A stretch of DNA of 64,000 bases from Euclidia mi. Lineage: Eukaryota; Arthropoda; Insecta; Lepidoptera; Erebidae. The position numbers and the translations under genes were made by a program. The stretch spans positions 41,870,475 through 41,934,474 of the forward strand of contig OX123205.2 in NCBI GenBank assembly GCA_944739405.2, written 5' to 3'. A model generated the notes under the pieces. It searched no databases. It was not told the origin of the DNA and saw only the letters and a program-made list of their open reading frames with translations. This document shows, in pieces, positions 53,262-63,992 of this stretch (within the stretch, counting starts at the first letter, position 1; every line of letters starts with the position of its first letter).

Positions 53262-53381
53262 ATGTATTAAAGCAGCCACCTCACCGCTTGATTCTGGTCG
53301 AGGGTTTGGTAGTACGTAGGATAAAAATGTGTGTGATTCACAATAAAGTTGCTGGATTCCATATCTCTGTCTGTATATTTT
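53262..53381 (+). mobile_element. S2 SINE, partial, plus strand
   Basis: 'GCAGCCACCTCACCGCTTGA', a degenerate B-box, 'GTGTGTGATTCACAATAAAG'. It forms a tail-to-tail pair with the next element. Confidence 0.55.
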
Positions 53382-53605
53382 TTAAAGATAACTTCCAAAC
53401 TAAGTATAAATCTTGGATCGCGTTGGAGTTTACAAACTTTTAATCAATGGACACAAAGTTGAACGAAACTCAAAAGAAAAAATTAAGGATCACACAAAGT
53501 CCTGTCTCGTCTGGGGAACGAATCCACAACATTCGGTACAGTGCTGATTTGCAAGGCAACCACTTCGCAATACATTCAGTAATGATCATCTTAAGAGTCA
53601 ACATA
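53382..53605 (-). mobile_element. S2 SINE, complete, minus strand
   Basis: On the minus strand: 'GTGGTTGCCTTGCAAATCAG', B-box region 'TGTGGATTCGTTCCCCAG', 'TTTGTGTGATCC', 'GTGTCCATTGATTAAAAG', 'GTTATCTTTAAAAAATA'. Matches 40136-40285 in its 3' half. Confidence 0.65.
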
Positions 53606-54062
53606 AACACAGTCAACAAACGAAATCACAGATCAACAATAGTGTAGACCAACCTTAAAAGTGCGAATGCCATCGACTCCGCATTTCTGTAATGAGTGGC
53701 TATATACTGTCCGGGCCGGACAAGCTCGGCGTCCGGGTGCGTCTGGCGTCCGGCTAACCGGACGGTCGGAAGGGCACTTCCAACAAGACGTGTCTAATAT
53801 AAGGATATTGCACGTCAGCTGGTTTCTATGCCATCGCTTCTTCGGGGAAGGTGCTTAGTGGAGTAAAAATATATGTTGGTTTGCTGTGGATGTGTGTGTG
53901 AGTTCAATAAATTAGATGGTATGATTCGATTGGTTTGTTTTATGGAAAAAAACGTATTTGGCTCTTTCTTTAATCGCTAAGAACTACGGATTGGAATAAA
54001 ATTATTGCCTCTAGTCCTTGGTAGTGTAAGTAATTGAAAGTTATTTTCTCTTTTTGGCTTTT
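53606..54062. other. No gene seen
   Basis: A GC-rich patch 53707-53775 ('CTGTCCGGGCCGGACAAG') contains short palindromes built on TCCGG; nothing else recognised. Confidence 0.4.
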
Positions 54063-54235
54063 ATATTAAAATACATTGCCGCCGCTCTGTCCGCGTGAAT
54101 TATACACTTGTACCTTTTTCAGAAATCACACCATCTATTGGTGAAAACTGAACGAAAATGTGTTCGATAGTTTTTGAGTTTATCGCCTTCATACAGACGC
54201 GGCAGGAACTTCATTTTATAATATGTATAAATAGT
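54063..54235 (+). repeat. LINE 3'-UTR-type repeat
   Basis: 'GCCGCCGCTCTGTCCGCGTG' followed by 'AATTATACACTTGTACCTTT' and 'CGATAGTTTTTGAGTTTATC'. 60255-60440 is a close relative in the same orientation. Confidence 0.6.
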
Positions 54236-55159
54236 CACCGATTCGATTCCCGAATTTTCCAGGAGCTAGACAATTCGTGTTACATAATATGTTCAATACT
54301 TAGTAGAGTACGCCTAAGTCTCTGGTAATGCGTCAAATTTCTCTATGCTTAACTCAAATTTGCTATCACATCGGATTATGTAAGTGAGAAAATAGAGAGT
54401 GCACTTATTTGCGTAGACACTTCAGAGGCTCAAGCACGAAATATTTGCGAATTTGATAAGTAAACGTATCGAGTCCTCGATAACAGAATTATAGCAGCCA
54501 GCACCAACCAATTTTGACATCTATCGTTTACTCGATGACTTTACATTAGTATCGTAACGGTATCGTACATAGGGATGTGGCCATGTGAGCTAAATGACCG
54601 TCTTATTGAATGAATGGTACGTTCCAAACTAGGTGAAATAGTTAATATTTATAAAATTTATATTGTAAAAACTCTTTTGTAGAAAACATAAAAAATATTT
54701 TATGGTTTCCGAATGTCATTGTCTTGTCATTGTCAGATGATGGACTTGTGTCATTAAATAAAAATCTAGTAAATCAAAATACGAGTAATTAAATCATCGG
54801 CACATTTTTATATAAAGAATTAGGTAAATACTATTATGGAAGGTGTTCGTGATACATTATTTTATTTTGGTTAAACTGCGTGAATACTACAATATAACGT
54901 GTTCAACGAGAAGTTTATAATAATATAAGTTTACAGGTTTCATTGTTGTTGGAACACCTTAAATGTATGATGTCTAAAGAAGATTCCGGTTATTTGCTTA
55001 GCTAAGAAGCATGAAGTTTTATACAGAAGCTAATAAAGTGGACCAGTGTTATGTACCTGACATTCAAAGCCTATTTTTATAAGAATATTTAGTTGAAAAT
55101 AAAATAATGGTTATTGTTGTACTGGTGTTTTTTCATTTATTACTACAGCTTAATGAGAT
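54236..55159. other. No gene seen
   Basis: AT-rich spacer with no credible frames. Confidence 0.45.
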
Positions 55160-55162
55160 TAA

Positions 55163-55314
55163 GGCCTACCTCACATTGATCGTCAGCGTTACTCGAGCGT
55201 ACACCCAGCGTGCGCTCGGCGTTCACTCTGTAGTACTAAGTGAATGCTGGGCTCACGCCGAACGGACGCCGAGCGTACGCTCGAGGAACGCTCATGACCA
55301 ATGTGAGGGAGGCC
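55163..55314. mobile_element. Harbinger-like MITE, 152 bp, TAA duplication
   Basis: The ends 'GGCCTACCTCACATTGATC' and, inverted, 'GGCCTCCCTCACATTGGTC' are flanked by TAA on both sides (55160-55162, 55315-55317). The symmetry continues inward ('CTCGAGCGTACACCCAGCG'). A 3-bp TWA duplication is the PIF/Harbinger signature. Related to 61203-61564. Confidence 0.75.
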
Positions 55315-55324
55315 TAATAGACAG

Positions 55325-55480
55325 CTATCTTATGACATGTCTTCTGACTAAAGTGTTCGTTTTTATTGATATTTAGTCATATCCGAGAGGGCTAGGTAAG
55401 ACGCTGATATAAGACTCACGAATTATTTACGGCAGATACTCGTCCGTCACCAAAATTTATTATTATACTCGCTGTGCCCG
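55325..55480. other. No gene seen
   Basis: Short spacer. Confidence 0.4.
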
Positions 55481-55487
55481 CATATTA

Positions 55488-55624
55488 CATACATACATAT
55501 ATAGACTCACGCCTGTTTCCCCGAAGCGGTAGGCAGAGGCATATTAAACGCCCACTTTTCGCCAGTGTTTTGATCCCACGTAATAGGTGGCGAGCCTATT
55601 GCCGCTTATCGGGATATTTTGTTT
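55488..55624 (-). mobile_element. Short tRNA-less S1-tailed element, 137 bp, minus strand
   Basis: It is flanked by the 12-bp duplication GCCCGCATATTA (55476-55487, 55625-55636). Read on the minus strand it is nearly identical to 48046-48182, including the 5' start 'GATAAGCGGCAATAGG' and the TATG tail. Confidence 0.78.
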
Positions 55625-55636
55625 GCCCGCATATTA

Positions 55637-57000
55637 TTACTTCAAAATCAAGGGGTTTTAAAACAATCTTACAAACCCAATCTTACCCCTTGAAGATACA
55701 ATATAAAAATCCTTCCTACGTGTTATAAAATAAATCCGCGGTCCAAATTGTATGTTTCTATCTTCAGCGTTTGATTATATGTTAGTTAGGATAAGATTTT
55801 TTATACTTGTAGATTAGAGCACCTACTTAATTGTAGAGTAGAATACGCAGGAGTGTTAAAAGAGTCTCTTAATAACATCCTATGTTCATATTAGACTAGG
55901 AAGCGGACCCCAGATTAAAACTGGGTTAACGCTAAGAGGATGATGATGATGATTTTTACATGCTCGCAACCAATATATGGGGTTATTTACTACATATTTA
56001 AAGTGGCGAAATTTGCGTGTTTGCTTCTTTATTGTGTCAATAATCAGGCCCTACATTCAAAAGGAACACATAAAATACGAAACTACATAAATATTCATCA
56101 TAAAAAGGCTCAAAACGTGTAAATACGATACATTTATATGTTTCGAATCTTTTCTCACCAACAAATTCTAGGTGAAAATTGTTTCGACAAAATGACATTA
56201 GATTTACATTAGGTTTACTTTGCTTATGTCAAATCAGGAGTTCGTGCTGCCGTTTTTTGCTTATTTGTTAGAAAACTCGATACATTTACGTGACATTTAC
56301 CGCAGGATTCTCGTCGAAAGTAGTTTGTGCTGCCAATATTAGTTGCATCTTACGCACGATAGGGGCGCTGTACAATTGCCATACAAATTTTGACATTTAC
56401 GATACGAATACTTTCTCGATAGTTTTTCGTGCTAGGGCCTCAGAAAACTTTACCAGTTCCAGTTTATTTGGCTTGCTTCCGAGTGGCTGCGATAGCCAAA
56501 ATTCGGTATAAATTTCATTATGTAGGGAATTTTAATCTCATTCATACGATATTCATCATTACATTCTTTGCATTACACTGCTGGACGTAGACAACTTCAA
56601 ATTTGCGACATAATAGCATTGTGAGCAAGTAGGAGGATTCGGCCTACTATACCACGCTGCCCAGACTGGTAAATAAAGGGTTTGATGCCAAAGATACTAT
56701 TTATCCAAATGTCCGTATATTTTCGTAATAATACCCACGGTATGCAATACGGTTATGAGATTCTTAACCCGTTACAACTCGGACACTTTGGCTAAGGACA
56801 AAAAATTCAACGGTAATAATTAAACCTGTATGTTTCTTATATTATCAACTAGCTGACCTGGCGAACTTCGAACCGCAATTTTTTCCATACAAACCTCCTG
56901 GTAGTAATATAAACACATAAAATAAAGATTTATCTAATTTGATGCAGTCGTTTGATGCGTTATGTGCCTTCAAACGTTTCAGTGATACATTTTTATTCAT
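55637..57000. other. No gene; several repeat relics
   Basis: 55895-55955 ('GCGGACCCCAGATTAAAACT' with GATGATGATGAT) and 56575-56695 ('ACTGCTGGACGTAGACAACT', 'CTATACCACGCTGCCCAGAC') look like ends of RTE-type repeats. 56850-56890 ('CTAGCTGACCTGGCGAACTT') is another LINE 3'-type relic. Frames at 55940-56122 and 56290-56511 are unsupported. Confidence 0.4.
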
Positions 57001-57012
57001 ATGGATTTATTT

Positions 57013-57286
57013 AGACTGCCTCGTTGGTCTCGCGGCATAAATGTGCGCGTGGGATTGGGAGGTCTCGGGTTCGATTCCCGGGTTGGGCAAAGTGTTATTG
57101 GGTTTTTCTGTTAGGCAATTCTCAGTAGCAGCACGGAGTCTGGTAATGTGCCCGGTACGCCAATAGGCTCGCCCCCTATTACGTGGGACCTAAAAATTCA
57201 TGGCGAAATGTGGGTATAATATTACACCTCTGCCTATCCCTTCGAGGATACAGGCGTGAGTCTAATAAAAAGAAACAAAAAAAAAG
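57013..57286 (+). mobile_element. S1 SINE, complete, with target-site duplication
   Basis: GGATTTATTT flanks it (57003-57012, 57287-57296). Head 'GACTGCCTCGTTGGTCTCGC', B-box 'GGTTCGATTCCCGGG', S1 body, 'CACCTCTGCCTATCCCTTCG', A-rich tail. It shares its head with the composite copies but has no extra 5' module. Confidence 0.88.
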
Positions 57287-57296
57287 GGATTTATTT

Positions 57297-58218
57297 TTCG
57301 AAGCGTTTAAAGTAAGACAAACAGGGGGAAAAGGAGGTTGAAAGTACTAAGCTTACGAAGAAACGCTTGGAGAATACTGGAATTGTCTTCCTCAGAATAG
57401 TTTTGTGGTTTTGTAATTTTTTTGCGTATTTCAAAACCTACTGCACTACTCTGTTTATTTCTAGCACGTGTCTGTGAAAAAGCTACAACTTTTCTCTTTA
57501 TACATTTTTAAATAAACCATCCAGATTTCCGCAGTATATACACTTCAGTTGCAAAAGGGGTCCAGCTGATGTGCCGTTGCAACATTCATTGTACAATCGA
57601 TACCTACTTAACTCCTACGTGCAATTACAAACCGCACAATGGAAATATTGGAGCGTTGTGAAAACTGCGAGCTCTGCTCCGTAATCAGAGTATTGCCAAC
57701 TATTCGACTGCGAATTTCTGATTTAAAAGAGGTTTTTATATTCGTATATACGCGGCTGTGTATCCCCTAAGAGGATTGTTGCAGTACAGCCGTGTTATGT
57801 TAGTCAGTTATCATTTTGTATTTTATTATTTTGAACATTGTGTTATTCATTATATAATACATTGTATGTGGCTTAAAATTATGTTATTCTCGTTTAATTA
57901 TCAAAACAGGAGATGTTGGTGTTATCTATTAGGTAAGGCGCAAGATTTCAGATGCAAGACATCGACGACTATTTTGACTTCTAGCACAAACTTGGACACT
58001 GTCTGTATATCACGATGGTCACTACTGTGGTTACGTATATAGGTATGTGTGTATATTTAGCAGTAGCTGTAGGGCTGTAGCGTTTTGCAGTTGTTACATT
58101 ACTAATGTGCCATAGGCATAAGGTTCCATGGGTAAATTTTCCATCATCAGGGACTACTTGATAATTAAATATCAGTAATTTTATGAAGTATTAACCAAAT
58201 GTTGCATCACATTGGACG
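57297..58218. other. No gene seen
   Basis: The frame at 57758-58042 (94 codons) has no recognisable domain. No repeats recognised. Confidence 0.45.
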
Positions 58219-58464
58219 ACCGGTTGGCGCAGCGGGAATGTAAGCGACTACTACGCCGAAGGTAGCAGGTTCGATTCCCATGCATGTGCATGAACATGGA
58301 TGTTTGTCTTGGTCTGGGTGTTTCTATGTATAATATGTACGTATTTACAAAAAAAAAGTATAAGTGTATGTTTATCCATTATCTAGTACCCATAACACAA
58401 GCTCTGCTTAGCTTAGGACTAGATGGTGATGTTTGTATGTGGTAGAATATTATTATTTATTATT
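58219..58464 (+). mobile_element. S3 SINE, complete representative copy
   Basis: Head 'ACCGGTTGGCGCAGCGGGAA' (A-box GGCGCAGCGGGA), B-box 'CAGGTTCGATTCCCAT', body 'GTCTTGGTCTGGGTGTTTC', 'CCATTATCTAGTACCCATAA', tail with TTATTA repeats. The composite S1 SINE inserted directly into its tail. Confidence 0.82.
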
Positions 58465-58475
58465 ATTATCTTCGA

Positions 58476-58890
58476 TACACTGATATCTGCCGTGTGGTTG
58501 ACGGCATAGAATACAAGTGTCACCACCCCCTATCTTCCCGGGGGTGTCGTAAGAGGCGACTAAGGGATAACACGATGCAAATACCATCTTTGTGTAGAGA
58601 CGGAAAACTCGACATCAAACCCTATACGACTGCCTCGTTGGTCTCGCGGCATAAATGTGCGCGTGGAATCGGGAGGTCCCGGGTTCGATTCCTGGGTCGG
58701 GCAGTGTTATTGGGTTTTTCTGTCACGACACTCTCAGTAGCAGCACGGAGTCTGGAAATGCGCAGATGGTACGGCAATAGGCTCGCCCCTTATTACGTGG
58801 GATTAAAGTATATCTGTCGAAAAGTGGGTGTAGAAATACACCTCTGCCTACCCCTTCGGGGATAAAAGGCGTGACGTTATGTATGTATGT
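58476..58890 (+). mobile_element. Composite S1 SINE, second copy, with target-site duplication
   Basis: ATTATCTTCGA flanks it (58465-58475, 58891-58901). Same modular order as 16181-16588: 'GCCGTGTGGTTGACGGCATA' module, tRNA-like module, S1 body, 'CCTCTGCCTACCCCTTCGGG', TATG tail. Differences from the first copy are scattered substitutions and a small change near 58761. Confidence 0.87.
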
Positions 58891-58901
58891 ATTATCTTCG
58901 A

Positions 58902-60250
58902 ACAAGCATAGCAAACTATTTTGGACAGAATAGATAGTAAGGACAACTTATTCAAACTCACTAACACGGAATACTCGAACATCATCTACGTACACAAAAT
59001 CTACAAAGGACATTTGCACTAAAGTGGACTGCAATACGCTGTGTTACTACAAACTTATTACCGCCACTTCGAGATTGCACAAACGTTTCGGTAGAACGGA
59101 CAGACCAGATTGAACAGATACTAACGATACAATACACACATTGTCCACTATGTATTGCTGAAAGCCGGAGCCTTTGCCAACAATGAGTATATCGATTCTC
59201 AATATCTCATTAATATTAGAACAGTAAACAGATCTCATTCAAGTCTCGCAATTGATATGGAGTGCATTTGTGTAGGCAAGCCGTGTATTATTGTAAGCTG
59301 AAGCTATTGAAATCACGTTTTAGTAATGTATTAAAATAAGTCTAAACTCTCGTTTAAATCAATAACTTTTAACTAGGGTAACGCTTGGAGGAGGATGCAA
59401 TAATATATGAACAGATATGGTACAAAAAGTTATTTATTTTATTAAATATTTTGTAAAATAACATGTCAACCGATTTACAAAATTGTTTATAAATTAATGC
59501 TACTGCCAATTACTTACGACTTTCGTAACTTATACTAATACTCAAACGAGTTTCAATCACGTAATTATAAAAAGGATGATTATAGTTATTATTTTGGGAC
59601 CACGGTTGAACCAGCACAAATCATCCTAACTTCCTTGAAAAGATGATAACAAGCGAAAAAAATACAACTTACCATGCAAATAAGGAACCCAGGAAGCCCG
59701 AATCATCCTTTGAGATGACACTAAGAACGATAACTGACATCACTTCACGACACGACTCCGGAACGACAGTTTCCAACGTCCAACATTTTTTATTAGTTCC
59801 GAGGCTCGGCTTACTTTGTAATAAAAACTCAACTTATGTGACGTCAGACCCGTTTCTGCTTGTCAGTTGGACTTTGTTACTGGGTGACCTGTATTTGATA
59901 ATTATAGCACTTCAACTTGCCAAAACATGGCTGAAGCTTTTACCGTAACTACCTTGTAATTTCGCTGTCTGAAAATTTTGAAGTGCGATGAGAAACCATT
60001 ATGTTGCTGACTTACATTTTGAATGCAAACTGGTTTGTGAACTTTCTTAATGAGAAAATTTTAAAAGGAGATTTTATTTAGTAATTGTTGATATTAAATC
60101 TACGAATTTAAGTGGCTGATTGCATAATCTATTTTTTTTCCGAAATCGATGGCAGCAACAGAAAAATAGGCAGAATTTATTTTAGTCCGTCTATACATCT
60201 GTCATTAATTTCGACAGGAGTTGTTAATTAGACATTATAAACGAACACTA
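58902..60250. other. No gene seen
   Basis: Frames at 59047-59238 and 59643-59948 (101 codons) show no recognisable domain. No repeats recognised. Confidence 0.45.
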
Positions 60251-60254
60251 CAAT

Positions 60255-60440
60255 TTTATTTATTTACTTGACTTCGCCTGCGGCTTTGTCCACGTGAATT
60301 ATACACTTAAACCTTTCTGATGAATCATACAAACAATTGCTGAAAACTGTACAAAAATCCGATCGGTAGTTTTCAAGTTCATCGTGTTCATACAGACACA
60401 CGGGAAGAAAGGGTAACTTCATTTGATAATGTTTAAAAGT
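60255..60440 (+). repeat. LINE 3'-UTR-type repeat
   Basis: 'CGCCTGCGGCTTTGTCCACG' and 'TGAATTATACACTTAAACC' to 'TTTTCAAGTTCATCGTG', closely following 54063-54235. Confidence 0.6.
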
Positions 60441-60807
60441 TTATGTTAATTACAAACATTTCACTAAGTTATAGGTCACCTCACAAAATAGATATTTCTT
60501 TGTATGCCGGCAACCAGGCACCATACAAACTCATTGCAAATTTTAAAGCATAATATGACAGAAATATTTTTTCTTATCATATATTTCCTATATTTATTTG
60601 CGTGATCAAAAGTGGTACCGTATTGCGGTACCTACCATAAAGCCAAGATCGAAACAAGATATTCCAGAAATACGAGTAACATACCTGCTAACTTACAAAG
60701 CGATACAGACATTCTCCACGTATTTAATTGTCCGTTGACTGCATACAACTTAAACACAACGTAACACAGCGCGGTATTCAGACGGAAATAATAACTCATT
60801 CCGAGTG

Positions 60808-61045
60808 GACGTACCTTTATATTAATAACTGTTCTCAGGATGAGTCACAGTGGCTTCGGACTGCCACACGGGCTGGTCGTGTTAAGGTTTTGTTCCACTG
60901 CTAGCGTGAAGACAATTAGCTTTCTAATAATTATTGATCCTTTGGAACCTCAGGGTGAGACAATGTATGGCAAATAGCGACTTCAAAATTCTTGATGCAC
61001 GCAAAACGTCTCGGCTAGCAGATACTCAGAGAGTACGTAAAGCCG
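60808..61045 (+). repeat. Direct repeat, copy 1 (partner 61769-62071)
   Basis: 'AATAACTGTTCTCAGGATGA', 'GTCACAGTGGCTTCGG', 'GTTCCACTGCTAGCGTG' and 'ACTCAGAGAGTACGTAAAGC' recur in order at 61769-62071. No coding potential. The unit is not identified. Confidence 0.65.
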
Positions 61046-61084
61046 TTTGTCTCGGCACATATAAATAACAGATCAGATATGTAC

Positions 61085-61202
61085 ATACATAGACTCACGC
61101 ATGTTTCCCGAATGGGTAGGGAACGCCCTTTGCAGCGATCCTGACATATCTCTCTTGGTTCATCCACTCCCATCAAGTTTCTAAAGCATGCTCTTCTGTT
61201 TA
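61085..61202 (-). mobile_element. LINE-P 3' fragment (continues at 61568-61630)
   Basis: 'GACTCACGCATGTTTCCCGA', 'CGATCCTGACATATCTC' and 'CCCATCAAGTTTCTAAAGC' align with 31953-32062 of LINE-P. It is interrupted by the MITE at 61203-61564; after it 'GGGTACTTCTGACATGTCC' and 'CTCCAATCTGGTCAGAGAAC' match 32069-32129. Confidence 0.82.
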
Positions 61203-61564
61203 GGCTGACCCCACATTAGGCGTGCGCGATCCTCGGGCATGTGAGTAGCGCGATCGCTGCGCGCGCGTCGCGAGCGCGCTGCGTGAGCGCCGCGTTTTGC
61301 TGCCCTGCGGCGTGTGTGAAGAGTGCAAACTGCGCGCACGCAGCGTTCGAGTCGTGTTTTTACCCCTCCGCCCGCTATCCCCGCTGCCCGCTACTTGAAG
61401 CGGGTTAAAAGTCAAGGCGAACGCCGCATGAGCGCCGCGCGCTCGTTACATACTCGTCACATGCCGGAAAAACGCGGCGCTCAAGCAGCGCGCTCGCGAC
61501 GCGCGCGCGGCGCTAGCGCTACTCACACGCCCGAGGATCGCGCACGCCTAATGTGGGGTCATCC
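61203..61564. mobile_element. GC-rich Harbinger-like MITE, 362 bp, inserted in LINE-P fragment
   Basis: The TIRs 'GGCTGACCCCACATTAGGCG' and, inverted, 'GGATGACCCCACATTAGGCG' extend imperfectly for over 100 bp. TTA flanks both sides (61200-61202, 61565-61567). Removing the element plus one TTA restores the LINE-P sequence. It is very CpG-rich ('GCGCGCGCGTCGCGAGCGCG'). The overlapping frames at 61200-61568 are shadows of the repeats. Confidence 0.88.
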
Positions 61565-61768
61565 TTAGGGTACTTCTGACATGTCCTTTTTTTAGGAAGC
61601 CTCCAATCTGGTCAGAGAACGTATAACGTCAACAGATCAGACAATTATAAAAAAGAATCATATATCAGAAAATCATAAAAAGAATCAGGACCATGGATGC
61701 TTTATTAGACAAAGCTCATTGTATCGTAGTAGCCGGTTAGAGATATGCACAGACAGTGAATAATGCTA

Positions 61769-62071
61769 TGACGTACCTTTCTATTAATAACTGTTCTCAG
61801 GATGAGTCACAGTGGCTTAGGTCTGCCACACACGGTGGCGATCTTAAAATTTGTTCCACTGCTAGCGTGGAGACGATTTGTTTTGAAATATTGGAATAAG
61901 ACGTCATCCAGTGATATCCGAAGTCCCTCGATGCCTCAAAGTGAAGTAATTTTACTCAGATGAGTGGTGTAAACTTATTAGTATGAGTAGCCTGAAGCGA
62001 AATGGCGAAGAAAATAATCTATTGATGCATGCAAAAGGTCATGGTTGCAGACTCAGAGAGCACGTAAAGCA
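61769..62071 (+). repeat. Direct repeat, copy 2 (partner 60808-61045)
   Basis: See 60808-61045. This copy has about 65 extra bases in its middle. The LINE-P fragment and MITE lie between the two copies. Confidence 0.65.
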
Positions 62072-62073
62072 AT

Positions 62074-62273
62074 AGTTATTTGTGCAACAAGAGAGCAAAG
62101 TTGTTTTTTGTTTCGAGTGCTGAGTTTGAGTCCCGAGCAAGCGAAGGATTCTATGATTGATTCACGAGCGTAGCGAGTGAATGAAAGTTAGAATCCTGAG
62201 CGTAGTGAGGGACTCAACAGCTCGACATGCAAAAAACATTGCTCTCGTGTAGCACACATAACTTTTCACCTCA
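62074..62273. mobile_element. Foldback element, about 200 bp
   Basis: The ends 'AGTTATTTGTGCAACAAGAG' and, inverted, 'AGTTATGTGTGCTACACGAG' continue into AGCAA, a TTTTTTG run and 'GAGTCCC'. The centre repeats GAGCGTAGCGAGTGA-type sequence. The whole unit is an imperfect palindrome. Confidence 0.65.
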
Positions 62274-62289
62274 GCAGTGAGAACACAAT

Positions 62290-62600
62290 ACATATTACTT
62301 AGGAGACATAAAAATTAACAGGAATAAATTGAAAACAAAATTCTGCATTAATCACTTGTTGTTTTAACTCTTCTGGTGTAAAAGTGCAGTCATCATCATT
62401 AGTTTCACTCATCTTTTTAGATAATAATTTAACACGTTACGCTATACGCTACCAGCATCAGCGAAAAGTTTACTTTATTCCCGCTATTTTTTTAAATCGC
62501 GTTTTGTAATACCGCGTCCCTGATGTTTATTTTGTAAATGTATCATTGTTGAAATTCCAAATAAAAATGTATTGGTTAAATACCAATTTTATTCTATTAA
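62290..62600. other. No gene seen
   Basis: AT-rich spacer before the RTE tail. The 3' end of the reading frame at 62527 spills into this DNA past the A tract at 62605-62622 and is not real coding sequence. Confidence 0.45.
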
Positions 62601-62604
62601 TTAG

Positions 62605-63423
62605 AATTTTTTTTTTTTCACTAGCCTGTACTGTCCCACTGCTGGGCAAAGGCCTCCCCAAATCTTTCCATATCTTCTTGTCACCTGCAGTGTCAAACCA
62701 ACTCCTGTGGTAGGCGTCCATGTCATCTCGCCACCTCTTTCGGGGCCGGCCCCGGCGACGCTGTCCATCTTCTGGCACCCATAGTGTCGAGATCTTCGCC
62801 CAACGACCCTCGTGCATACGGCTGACGTGGCCCGCCCAGTTCCATTTTAGGCTAGTAGCCGTTTTACCCACATCTTTGACTTTAGTTTTGGAGCGCAGCT
62901 CAGTGTTTCTTATCCTATCTTTGAGTGAAATACCAAGGATGCTGCGCTCCATAGCTCTTTGACAGACCGCAAGGCGTGACTTTTGCAACTCGGTAGGCGA
63001 CCAGGTTTGAGCACCGTAAGTTAGTATGGGCAGGATACACATATCAATGAGTTTTCGCTTCAGGGAAATCGGCAGATCCCCCTTCATTAGCGTCTTCATG
63101 GACCAGAAGCTTTTCCAAGCATTTTCGATACGGCGGTCAATTTTTCTTTCTAGCCTGTTTTCGAAAGAAACTAGCTGGCCCAAGTAGATGTACTCATTGA
63201 CATAGTGTATCTCCTGGCCATCTACCTCGACTCTATATTTGGTGCTGTTAGTCATTACTTTACTTTTCGACCGGTTTATCGCTAATCCCACCCTGCGGCC
63301 TGCTGTGCTCATTGGAGCATTGTCTGAAGTTCCAATGCAGTGGTAGAAAACAGAACTATATCGTCGGCAAATCGGAGATTTGTAAGTCTCTTGTTGCCGA
63401 CAAAAATCCCTTTTGTACTCCAT
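62605..63423 (-). pseudogene. RTE reverse transcriptase C-terminal half
   Basis: From about 63310 downward: 'VGLAINRSKSKVM', 'VNEYIYLGQLVSFENR', 'DRRIENAWKSFWSMKTLM', 'CILPILTYGAQTWS', 'SLKWNWAGHVSRMHEGRW' and 'RRRGRPRKRWRDDMDA', the standard RTE order. The first roughly 35 residues of the open frame (63423-63315) are out of register with the RT and not real. The frame reads through the A tract into flanking DNA to 62527. Confidence 0.85.
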
Positions 63424-63992
63424 AAGGTTGCCAGTGTTTTAAAAATCTCCTCGAGTGTACTTGTGAATAGCTTGGGGGAGAGCGGGTCACCCTGTTTAAC
63501 ACCCTTCTGTATTTTGAATGATGGCCCAATGCTGTCTAGTTTGATATTGGCGGAGCTATTGGTGTATATGGATTTAATAATTTGAATGTACTGTTTCTCA
63601 ATATCTTGGTTTTCTAAAGCAATAAATATTTCGGAATGTTTGATACTGTCAAAAGCTTTATTGTAGTCAACGAAGGCCAAATACAATGGTTTATTATGTT
63701 CTCTGTGTTTTTCCAGTAATTGGTTCAAAGTGTGAAGATGGTCAGTTGTAGAGAAACTAGGGCGGAATCCAGCTTGTTCTGGTGGTTGATGAATGTCCAA
63801 CTTTGCGTCTATACGATTATGCAGTACTTTGATGAATGTTTTATAAATATGTGATGTTAAACTAATGGGACGGTAGTTACTGATATCGTGTTTGTTGCCT
63901 TTCTTATGCAAAAGGATTATGTTTGAATGACACTTTACCTGTGGAACTTGACCTGAGTTTAGAATGGTATTAAATAATTTTGTGAGGGGCAA
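63309..63992 (-). pseudogene. RTE reverse transcriptase, fingers and palm, partial
   Basis: 'VKCHSNIILLHKKGNKHDIS', 'NYRPISLTSHIYKTF', 'PEQAGFRPSFSTTDHLHTL', 'LAFVDYNKAFDSIKH', 'KGVKQGDPLSPKLF' and 'NLRFADDIVLFS' (FADD) give a clear RTE-clade RT. It starts beyond the window edge and ends at a stop (63309-63311) created by a frameshift; the continuation is in the frame of 62605-63423. Confidence 0.88.

Noticed and set aside
59643..59948. 101-codon open frame ending in a hydrophobic stretch
   Set aside because: A possible membrane segment at the end is not enough; no homology recognised and no promoter or splice evidence.
61200..61568. Two overlapping arginine-rich open frames on opposite strands
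   Set aside because: They lie inside the TIRs of the GC-rich MITE; the open frames are a by-product of CpG-rich inverted repeats.
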